Assembly: GCF_018143015.1 (NCBI RefSeq)
Contig: NC_054741.1
Location: 42,310,092 to 42,374,091, forward strand
Source: Lytechinus variegatus
Lineage: Eukaryota; Echinodermata; Echinoidea; Temnopleuroida; Toxopneustidae
Direction: 5' to 3'
Length of the DNA stretch: 64,000 bases
The notes under the pieces are model-generated. The model did no database searches. It was not told the origin of the DNA and saw only the letters and a program-made list of their open reading frames with translations. Of the stretch, positions 55,001-64,000 are shown piece after piece. Numbering within the stretch: position 1 is the stretch's first letter; each line of letters opens with the position of its first letter. The position numbers and the translations under genes are program-made.

Positions 55001-55015
55001 GTATGCGTCTATTGG

Positions 55016-56279
55016 CTTCCTTCACAGCTATCTTTTCCCTCCTTGCAACTCTGCAACATTCATTTGCATGTCTATATCCATGACCACGATCACAATAAAT
55101 GATGATAACGTGGCAAATTAGACATGGGTGATCCACAAAAGCTTTGATGCCTGCAATAAATTCCCCTTAAAAAAATTTCACAAGGTAACAATAGAAGATT
55201 CATATCGCGACCCCCGAACGAACATTGGCACACTTGTTCCAAGATATCAGCTTGTCTATGCTCTGCGCCCAGCCACGCTGGCCCGGACAGCTCAGGGGTA
55301 CGGTACCAGCACCAGCACGCTCATGCTATTCAGGGCTGGAAGCTCTGTGGTGGTGTGGTAAAACTTCTCACAATTAGAGCCAAACGGTACAATATCTATG
55401 GTAGCTTTTTCAAATCAGAACCAAAAAAAAATCAGAAAAAAGCTTGGATTTTCAAAACTGGGTAAAAATGAAGGAAAAAATTGTATGCCTTGATAGGAAA
55501 ATGAAAATCAGAATTTCGATTTAAATCTGAGAATATCACCCGTGACTATAACATGCAGGAACCCTACCTAAGTACATGTACAACAGTTGCAAAGTTATGT
55601 GTTAAAAGAGATTCTTGCACATAAACTTTATTTTTGACCTCAAAGTTACCTTTGACCTTACTTTGTGACCTTTGGCTGCACCATAACATGCAAGTACCAT
55701 AAGTTCATCTACAACCCAAGTTTGATTTAAAAATGACTCACGGCTTCTCAGGTGTCATAATGTTTGTGATGGACGGACGACATTTGGATCCTTCAGTTTT
55801 GCCTTCACCTCTGGTGGGCGAGACAAGGCAATTCTATAAATCGTGTTTGCATCAATCATATTCATCAGACTTTGTTCATGGCGCAGTCACATTGTGCCTA
55901 TTCAGGCCATAAGGTGAGTTGAAAACAGACTTATAACTTTTGTACCAGCTTCTTGTGTATGGTTCGTATAGAAATCAGTAAAACAGCTGTTTTCAATTCA
56001 CAGTGCGGACACCAGACGGAAAATGTGACTGCTGCATAAGTCATATTCCAATGGGATTCAATCATCTGGAACCTATATGTGATTTTGTTCAATTCTGATT
56101 TGACATTAACCTACATATTACTGTTGACAAAAAGATGAACGATCAGATTTTTTATTGCTTCCTAGCTTTAATACATTGAACCTCAGAAAAATTCTAGAAA
56201 CTTGGGATTGTTTGAGGGGCACTACTAGGTTTTAGGATTCTCAGTTCTGCTCAGCAATTTCTTGGGGAGTATAACCTAC
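55016..56279. other. Intron sequence with a family B copy at 55555-55829
   Basis: The B copy contains ACATGCAGGAACC, TTTGACCTTACTTTGTGACC and the tail GGACGACATTTGG, CTGGTGGGCGAGAC. The rest, including the 77-codon frame at 55128-55361, is not recognised. It lies just 3' of the large JARID2-like exon. Confidence 0.55.
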
Positions 56280-57656
56280 CCTCCAACCATCAGGTGGAAT
56301 AACCCTACACATTCCATATTCATTAAGCTGATCAGCAATGGATTCCATGTAAGCCATTGGATCACTCCACTCCTCTGCTGTTGGTCTAAGAACCAGTCCC
56401 TCCTTTACACCCTCAATGAATCGTGAAGGTCCAGACTCTACTGGTGGCTCCTCTTTCAAAATCTTGAATGGAGTCAGCCCATTCTTGGTCTTGGCCCTGT
56501 TACGCTTTGGAGATTGTCCCTGAGCCTTCTTTTGCAGCTTCTGTGGTGTTGTTTCTGATGTGACCTTGGATGGCAACAGTTCTTTATGATTCTTTAAAAG
56601 AAGAGGATTCCTCATTTTGTTGGGCTTTGCTACAGGACATTCCTCTTCTTCACCTTCCTTGATCTTCAATTCAGTTAATTTTTCCTTAAATTCATGATTG
56701 AGATGGGCCTTTGGACAGATCATACTTTCCTTCCTGAGAACATTATTATTAAATGTGCAGTTGGTGAGAGGTATGGTGAGCCTCTTACTGATCCCATTTG
56801 TTGACAGGACATTGTTTATTGCATCAGCCTTCTCTATGATGGAGTCTTCTAGCTTCAATTCTGCAGCTTGTACCCTATCTCGCAGCATAACTGAACTGTT
56901 TCTGAGTTTCCTAGAACTACGTCTTTTCATATCTTTCAATTTCTTTTGTCTCTTTGCCGTCTTCAGTACTTCCTCAATGGCACCCTCAAATGCAAATTCC
57001 CTATCTGCATTCTTATGCCTCGAGCGAGTTATTTGAGAACAATTTTGTGAATGACAAGAACATTTCTTTTCCTTGCGCTCTCTCCTAGATCCTTTTAGAA
57101 GCTTAATTTGACTGAGAAGGGTATGACCATTAGGGGGATCAAGTTTGCCTCGAAGATGATTAGACCCATTGATGACCTCACCAGAACATCTTTCATTCTT
57201 GAGTCTCTGTGATATTCTTGACTGTCTGTCACTATTCTTGTGGTTATTCTTTTGAGCCTCTTTCCTCAAACCTCTGTTCTTTGCTCTTGAGGTAGTGATG
57301 ATGGGACTTTGGTCCTCTTGTAAGTCTTGTTCTAGTCTATGATTGATGGTATTGTTATTCCAAGGCACACAGTTTCTAATAGAGGATCTTCCTGAGGATC
57401 TGGTCAAATTGTTTCTGACAAAAGATGATTTCCTCCCAGCAGCATTCCTGCTAGAGAGGTGATTGTTTGTCTGGCGTTTGTTCTCCCAGGGTACAATAGG
57501 GATCAGAGGGGGTGGATGCCTACTACGTTGAATCGAAAGGATAGGTGGAGGCACTGGAGACAAATTTGGTGGTAACTGCTGAGGACCATTCCCAACAATA
57601 TTCTTCTTGTTGGACTTGAGAGAGTTCTGGAGATTCTTACTGATTCTGTCAGAAGC
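56280..57656 (-). CDS. jarid2: JARID2-like gene, large exon with disordered region and JmjN domain (partial gene)
   Basis: This 1377-nt minus-strand exon encodes 459 residues. The acceptor CTCTTTTTTGTCCTTTATGTAG precedes GCTTCTGAC, and the donor AGG/GTAGGT ends the exon after GMCRVIPPDGWR (reading on would reach a stop at 56241). The first 410 residues are basic and Ser/Asn/Lys-rich, with a poly-basic stretch (GSRRERKEKKCSCHSQNCSQ) and a likely coiled region (EEVLKTAKRQKKLKDMKRRS). The C-terminus is JmjN: LRPTAEEWSDPMAYMESIAD then NEYGMCRVIPP, very close to JARID2 (LRPSAKEFHDP...FGMCRVIPP). In KDM5 and KDM4, JmjN is at the protein N-terminus, so a long preceding region favours JARID2. JARID2 recruits and modulates PRC2 in the nucleus and lacks demethylase activity in known members. 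Upstream exons were not found in the window. Confidence 0.93.
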
Positions 57657-60600
57657 CTACATAAAGGACAAAAAAGAGACATGATTATAATGCTACCCAT
57701 GTTTTCAAAGTGAATAAACTGCAAATGCCTCAATACATCTTTTCATTCAATAATCAGTTACATTCATTGAGAAGTACCTATCGATAATTCAAGATTTCAA
57801 TTTTTAAGGGGTAATACAATCCTTCTTAGACCTTTACACACATCCTCATTTTCAGCCAATCCTAAGCTTTGGTCATTTTGACACAACCATTTTTTTTTAC
57901 CACTATTGTAATAAATGTGTATGCCCTTATACCTCGGTCACATCTGCTCTACGGTGGCCATACGGCGAGTTGAAAACAGCTGTTTTGACATTTCTTTTGT
58001 AATAGCTACATATGTACGGCCGCTGTAGAGCAAATGTGACCATGGTATTAAGCAGTTGTGATGTGGATGATATGAATTGAAAATCAATTTAAAAATCTAT
58101 CAAAATAAAATAAATGCAAGGGGAGGGGGATATAGAACATATTCTGAAGCATGGAAATGGCTGGAAATTTCACAATCTTTTTTGTAGCTGGTCATTTTCA
58201 AACAAAAGTGGACATGGGGGTGAAAATTAAAACTTGCTAGAAATCATTAGGCTTCAATGTTTTTTGAAACTAGACATCTTAAAGTATATTTTTCCATTTC
58301 ATTTACATAAAATTATTAATTATGCCTTGAGATACAGTGAATTTTATGCAAGGGAAATTAAATGTTACAAAATATTGATTTTTGCAATAAAATTCACATA
58401 TTGCCTATCACAATATAAAATTTGTATTAGAAGCACATTTGTTGGCAAGATACAAGCTGTGTATTGTATCTAACACCTAAAAAGCAAAAAAAAATTCTGT
58501 GAAGTGTTTTTCTGAAAAAAATTGGGTTTCAAAGTTTTCAAAACTGGTTGTCGTGTCACTCACGTTTTAAATGCAAAAAGTTTTCTAGAGCTGTGTATTC
58601 TGAAAATTAATTTATCCCAGTACTGGAGCAAATACAGTTTATCTGTACCTTATTGTATATAAAGTAACTTGGTCAAATATGTTAAGGTAAAGCTAAAATT
58701 AACTGTCAAAGTTGTGTCGTGTCACTCACAATGTCGTGTCACTCACGAAATGTCGTGTCACTCACGGTATTATATTGTGTATAAAAAAGGACATCCAGTA
58801 ATTTTTGAAGCGTTTTACCAGGGATACAGTCAAAATGTTGTTCCTGACATCATTTAGGCCTATTTTAGGCTAATAATTTCCTCCATCTTCCTAATTTTAC
58901 TTCTTTTTATGGAAATATTGAATTTGACATGGAGTTCATCTATTTTCTCTCCTCTCCGTGGTTGCCTTGGTTTAAAAAATCCTGACAATTTTCCATTGGT
59001 GTGAAGACTCGGATCCTAATTCATATTTTGGTGAATGTACTGTGATTAAGAATATTTGCAGGTACTGACTGCATCTTTCACCTTGTGGCTTTCCCTGGAT
59101 TCCCGTGGTATGGTATATGATCAAATAATTAGCAATGAAAAGGCGCTTACAAATTCCAGCAAAAAGCATAGCTCTGAATTTTGGTACAGTGCCTACATGT
59201 ACTGCCTTGGGAGGGTCCACATACAAGCAGTGTTCAGGAGAAAACCTATGCTTGTTGAGTTGAATTTCCAATTTTCTCAAGGCTATTTGCTGATAGTCCA
59301 TCTGAAGTGTGCAGCAACGTGATTGTGGTTTGGTACCAAAAAAGACATTTAAACTGCCATGTCCTATTGGACAATGCCTATAAAAATATTAAAGGAGGAT
59401 AATATTGTAATCCAATATTTCAAGAAAAGGGAGTCATACATGACATCATTGGCTACCATACCATGCCAGATGATGTGAGTGACTATTGAGAATACCTTTC
59501 TTACAAGGAAAAATTATTCCATCCGTTGTGGATGCTGAATTGTATAAACCTGTAAACTTTCATATACAGATAGGGAGAAAGAGTTAAAGTTTTGAATGAT
59601 ATCAGGCCACAAAAAGAATGTTTGAGTTGATGTCAATGCAAAGACCTGATAACACCTCCTTCAAGTGCCCCCTCCTCCTCTAAAGAGGAGAGTGGTAGAA
59701 TCCCTAGTGTGACGATGTGGTATGGTATAGGGAATGTGAGTTGATGGGCAAATATGACCATAAACCAAGAATAAAACATCAGGATGACATATTATGAACT
59801 TAAAAGAAAGCAATTATTATGTAATTAGGCTTGTTTTTTGGTTAATGGTATTCTACTCTTCTACATCATGCAAAAAATACTTTCAATGTTGAGATAAATG
59901 TTGTATTTTTGCACTTGTCGTGTCACTCACGTTTTGGATGTCGTGTCACTCAATGTATATAGGAGGGTACCATTTTCCATAGAGGTTTGATTGATTTTGA
60001 CTATATGTGTTAGATAGGTACACTATTTATGTCCATTTACTGGTACTCACAGTACTCCATGACAACTACTTGGGCACGAATCCAACCATATGTGTTAGTG
60101 GTCAGAAACCCATGTCCAAAATTTGTCGTGTCACTCACGCACCGTTTTTTAATCATATCTACTAAACGAAATTGGTGAATTCAAATCAAAGTCGTAGTGG
60201 CCCATGCCAGTCCTACATTGTATATAATATAGTAGTCATGATTGATTCATAACCTTTAAGTTTGAAGATATGAGCCCTTAAACCTCTCCGATTGTCGTGT
60301 CACTCACGTTTGAAAATGACCAGCTGTCTGATATCCAACAACTTCATTTGTATAATAATGTTCATAAAGGGTATATATGAAACAACCCCACTTTGGAAGT
60401 TTAAGTTGAAAAAAGATCAATAACCACTGTATTGAAATGTTGGATTATACTAGAACTAATTCACAAAACTGACCAATTACCAAAGGTTAAAAGGGGTACT
60501 CTCCAGGCTGAAAATAATGTGACATCAATAGTCACAAGGTGGTTCACAAACATGGAGTCCGGCCCAATTGCAAAATCACCTTTCAACCCGTAGATGGCCT

Positions 60601-60835
60601 TTGAGTTAAGCTTTGGAGGTACGGTATATATGCACAAATACTCATTGATGTGTTCGAAGTTGGAAAAAAAATTATATAAAAATAAGGAGATTAGGACATG
60701 TTTAATCATTTATCTTTTTGACCTTTAGATGACCTTTGAACTCTTCATGAACACAATTGTGGTATTACCCCAAGATCATTTGAACCAAGTATAAACCATA
60801 TTGATGCATAAATAAAGAAAGAATAAGAACAAGCT
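57657..60835. other. Intron with eight scattered copies of TGTCGTGTCACTCACG
   Basis: Mostly unique AT-rich sequence. The 16-mer TGTCGTGTCACTCACG lies at 58549, 58715 (last base differs), 58732, 58751, 59916, 59939 (end diverged), 60124 and 60293, all on the plus strand. Frames at 58972-59322 on both strands are unsupported. A short mirrored pair of phrases at 57940-58050 (GTAGAGCAAATGTGACC and GGTCACATCTGCTCTACGG) forms an inverted repeat. Confidence 0.7.
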
Positions 60836-61340
60836 AAACAAAAACTTACAAGGAGATTGAAACCTTTGGAACAAGAAAGCTTGTGTGAAAACAGAAAAAT
60901 CAGAGAAACAGATCAACTTACATGTAAGTTTGAGAAAATTTGGACAAATAACAAGAAAGTTATGAGAATTCGAATATTGTGATCACTAATAGATGTGTGA
61001 TGTCACTTGTGAACAACTCTCCCGATTACTTAAGCATATATTTCACTTAAATTGCCTCTTTTATTACATCTATTAGTAGATCAAGTGTTCTTTCTATAGG
61101 AGGGCATGTAATACAGATTTTTAAAGAATACATTGTGGATAAAGAGTTTGTATCACCATAAGAAAAAGCAAAAAGAGACAATTGGAGGGTATTTTATAGT
61201 CCATTCAAATGCTCATACCTTTCTCATTAAATTGTCTGATTTTTCTCAAATCTTCTTTGTTCTTATTCTTTGATTTTTCTGTTTTGACACAAGCCTACTT
61301 ATTCCAAATGATCCATTTTCCTTTAACATTTATAAAACAA
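60836..61340. repeat. Family G repeat
   Basis: GAGATTGAAACCTTTGGAAC, GAAAAATCAGAGAAACAGATC and AACAAGAAAGTTATGA match 31096-31218. No end structure is seen. Confidence 0.5.
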
Positions 61341-61509
61341 CAACAAGGTGGTTCATGAACCACAAGTCTTGCCTAATTTTGCGATCAATAATATATGCAA
61401 TATGATCTTTTGACCCCATCATCCATAACAACACATGTGGTACTACCCAAGGATCATTTATACCAGGTGTATTGATGCAGGAATAAAGAAATGAGACCGA
61501 GTTGAACAA

Positions 61510-62700
61510 CAAGTGGAATGCCTCTGGCGGTCTCACCTGCATCACGCAATTCAATATAGCAGCAGTGCTGACTTTGAAAACTACTATAAAACTAGAGATG
61601 CTCAGCGGGTTGCGCAGCTGAGCACATGTATCCCCCGAACCCACAGCACCATCCGTCATTGCGATATATAGAGTTCACACAGAAATTGACATAAAATACA
61701 ATTATCATGCCGACAATGACCCTAGCATGCAGGTCCCCCAAGTCCATCTACCATCCAAGTGTGGTTGAAAAGTGACTTATGGTTGCAGAGAAAGAGACCT
61801 TTGACTGCAGCATAACATGCAGGTTCCCCAAGTCCATCTATCCTCCAAGTTTGGTTGAAAAGTGACTTACGGTTGCGGAGTTAGGTGTCATAAGAGAGTC
61901 TTGCATATAAACTTTAATGTTGACCTGAAGATGACCTTTGACCTTACCATGTGACCTCCACCCACACCAAAATCGATAGGCTTCTTTGCTATACCATACT
62001 CAACCTCCATGCCAAATTTGAAGACGATCGGAGAAGAAATGCAGCTGATAGAATGCTCACAAGGAAATCTCTGCGGCGGCAGCGGATGCGGCGCGATGAG
62101 GCCAAATCCATAGTATCCTCCGAACTCGGGGGATACAATAATTATTCACAAAAAACACCATTCATAATGATGCAATACTACGTTCATTGATATTTGACTT
62201 TGATCATGTGACCTAAAACTTTTCAGTGATACTTGATTACACCTATATCCATATTTCATACACTATATCTATAAACTTTAAAAGGTCATGTGACCTAAAA
62301 CTGGCACAAGATGTTCAGTGATACTTGGTTACTCTTATGTCCAAGTTCATGAATCAGATCCATAAACTTTCAAAGTTATGATGGTAATTCAACAGACACC
62401 CCCCACATGGCCAAAGTCCATTGACCTTTGACCTTGGCCATGTGACCTGAAATGTGCACAGGATGTTCAGTGATACTTGATTACTCTTATTTCCAAGTTT
62501 TATGAACTAGACCAATATACTTTCAAAGTTATGATGGTAATTTAACAAATACCTCCAATTTGGCCAAAGTTCATTGACCCTAAATGACCTTTGACCTTGG
62601 TCATGTGACTCAAAACTCTCGCAGGATGTTCAGCAATACTTCATTAATCTTATGTTCAAGTTTCATGAACTAGATCCATATATTTTCTAAGTTATGATGA
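61510..62700 (-). mobile_element. Family A element split by a family C/B chimera
   Basis: Head 61510-61591 (CAAGTGGAATGCC to ACTACTATAAAA) resumes at 62137 (AATAATTATTCAC...). The uninterrupted A sequence near 2238-2267 (CTACTACAGAATAATTATTC) shows that the two halves belong together. The right end of A is not present before 62700. Confidence 0.7.
61592..62136 (-). mobile_element. Family C element carrying family B sequence
   Basis: On the minus strand it runs from GTATCCCCCGAGTTCGGAGG (62136 down) to a hairpin GCTCAGC...GCTGAGC and CTCTAG, followed by T (61592). That is again a Helitron-like 3' hairpin with CTAG. GTATCCCCCGA near 61628 is the inverted partner of the 5' end. Positions 61707-61960 are family B units, so this copy is a B/C chimera. 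It inserted within an A-run of family A with no duplicated bases. Confidence 0.75.
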
Positions 62701-64000
62701 CAGGTGGGCCGCGAGAAGCTCCAGAGAAAGTAAAAAAAAGCGGGGGAACTAAAGTATATTTCACAGACCTGTCTGGACATGTTATGTTTGATAGGTCTAC
62801 GTGGGTCACACAAAGCTAAAGCACGCTTGGGTATCATGCATGTTGCAATATGTATACACATTAATTGTCTGATGGTTTCTATCTACCTTTGATGTGAACC
62901 TCGTGTGCATGCATATTGTGTATGTAGTTAGCTGTCGCCCATTTACCGGACCTTTGCTTATGCAGTTACTAGTTGTTTTTCACGAAACATACTGATCAAA
63001 ATGGACCGTTTTTTAAAGTGAAAGGGTGAGGGGGGAAACAAATCTACCGTTGAAAAGGCTCAGAAAGTAACTGGGTCAATCCATGTCAAATCAACCAATG
63101 CTTGTCACCCGACCCTCTTCGATTTTCTTTAAACTCGCACCAAATGTTGCCCCAAGTGTCTGACGGAAAAATCTGAAATATTTTGCCCAAAGGTCAAATG
63201 GTTGCTAAGATACGGCCTCCCATAGCAACCAATGCGCACACAACAAAATTATTTTAAATTAAATTGCCTATTTTTGATTGACTACTGCAGCAAAGTTTGA
63301 TTGATTACAGTCTTCATTTTTAGTAAATTGGAAGAACTTTTTGGTCCAAACATGCAGAGTATACTGTAGCGCGGACCTGTCAACCGGATTTCGCACACGA
63401 GGTCACCGAAAATGGCGTTAAGCATCCGTGTCAATGATTTCAGAAGCATGTTTGGAGGCTCATAAATCCAAAACTAAATTAGCTTAGAACCAAATATTAT
63501 GCACATTTATGGACTTTCAGATACTCAACAGAATAACAAAAAATTGACCCAAGAGTATGTGTCGTTTTCCTGTAGGGCGCCCTCAAAGTTGGATTTTTTT
63601 CAAAAGATGCCAAGTTCAAGGTCACGGATCACCTCCCGTCCCATCGAGGAGGGGGACCAATTTCTGTGATTTGACAGATATTTACCCATATTCTCAAGTG
63701 TTACTTGAGAAATTTTGCTACCGGAATGATTAGGGGCTGATTTGCGCATTCCAAAATGGTCGTAAATACCCTAAAATTGATGTTAATGACACATACATGC
63801 TTTTCAACACTTTTCAAATTGTGATAACTCAAAGATGAAAAGCCCAAAGACATTGATCTCTTCTGTGATGATAGTCTGTAATTAGTATTCAAAGGATATA
63901 TCTTCAAAATAGTTTTTATTGTTGGTAATGACCTTGAAAACACACCCAAAAATCAATAAAAACAGTACATTGGCTAATTTTCCAGAATCAAATGGCATTC
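62701..64000. other. No gene recognised; possible edge of an unassigned repeat
   Basis: The stretch contains GGGTCAATCCATGTCAAATC near 63074 and GGGGGACCAATTTCTGTGAT near 63651, which could be the ends of a repeat element, but I cannot delimit it. The minus frame 63701-63949 has no known motif. Confidence 0.35.

Larger units (their letters stand above)
46038..55005. mobile_element. About 9-kb composite transposon flanked by CGTCTATTGG
   Basis: CGTCTATTGG flanks the structure (46028-46037 and 55006-55015). Inside each end is a diverged inverted terminal region with subrepeats AAGGTTCGTTAATCCGAA (46043-46205; reverse at about 54790-55000). A 9-10-bp duplication suits Mutator-like elements. It contains a second inverted-repeat element (47742-53947), which contains a third (48112-51343), plus a SINE and a family B copy. 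I find no transposase frame. Confidence 0.65.

Noticed and set aside
56698..57036. Plus-strand frame of 112 codons
   Set aside because: It is the antisense shadow of the well-supported JARID2-like exon.
56280..57656. Assignment of the JmjN exon to a KDM5 or KDM4 demethylase
   Set aside because: In those families JmjN lies at the protein start, whereas here more than 400 codons precede it in the same exon, and the ARID exon matches JARID2 better.
58972..59322. Frames on both strands (109 and 88 codons)
   Set aside because: No familiar motif; mutual antisense overlap; not matched to any expected JARID2 N-terminal segment.

Overview
The window looks like invertebrate deuterostome DNA, most likely echinoderm. 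It has long repeat-filled introns and many families of non-LTR and DNA elements. A CR1-like LINE carries a 2A peptide motif, a combination known from sea urchin elements, and a histone-type 3' end signal has the sea-urchin-style downstream element CAAGAAAGA. There is no prokaryotic gene organisation. || The only host gene I can support is on the minus strand and covers nearly the whole window. Four exons run in protein order at 56280-57656, 24325-24395, 22894-22975 and 1772-1897, with good splice sites and compatible phases. Together they encode a long charged region, a JmjN domain and the first part of an ARID domain. That order, with more than 450 residues before JmjN, fits JARID2 (the PRC2 cofactor) and not KDM5. 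The 5' exons should lie to the right of the window or be unrecognised beyond 57.7 kb. The rest of ARID and the JmjC exons should lie to the left. || The introns of about 32 kb and 21 kb are almost entirely mobile DNA. Family A (about seven copies) and families B, C, D and F have tandem cores of roughly 140-190 bp units. A, C and D also have short inverted motifs near the ends, sit between A-runs and show no target duplication, which is the architecture of Helentron-associated (rolling-circle) non-autonomous elements. LINEs are a 2A-bearing CR1-like copy (12.2-16.4 kb), a Jockey/CR1-type copy (31.2-34.0 kb), an L1/Tx1-type copy (38.3-45.3 kb) broken by three other elements, and smaller fragments. 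Cut-and-paste elements include TA-flanked mariner-like elements, hAT-like MITEs, a foldback element and a nested structure about 9 kb long at 46038-55005. Two solo LTRs have 4-bp duplications. || Cross-cutting observations: the tandem cores repeatedly carry perfect transcription-factor-like sites (DR1 nuclear-receptor sites in A and B, palindromic RFX X-boxes in C and F, YY1-like sites in E). An unexplained 16-mer occurs eight times in otherwise unique intron sequence at 58.5-60.3 kb. All coordinates and motif counts were made by eye.
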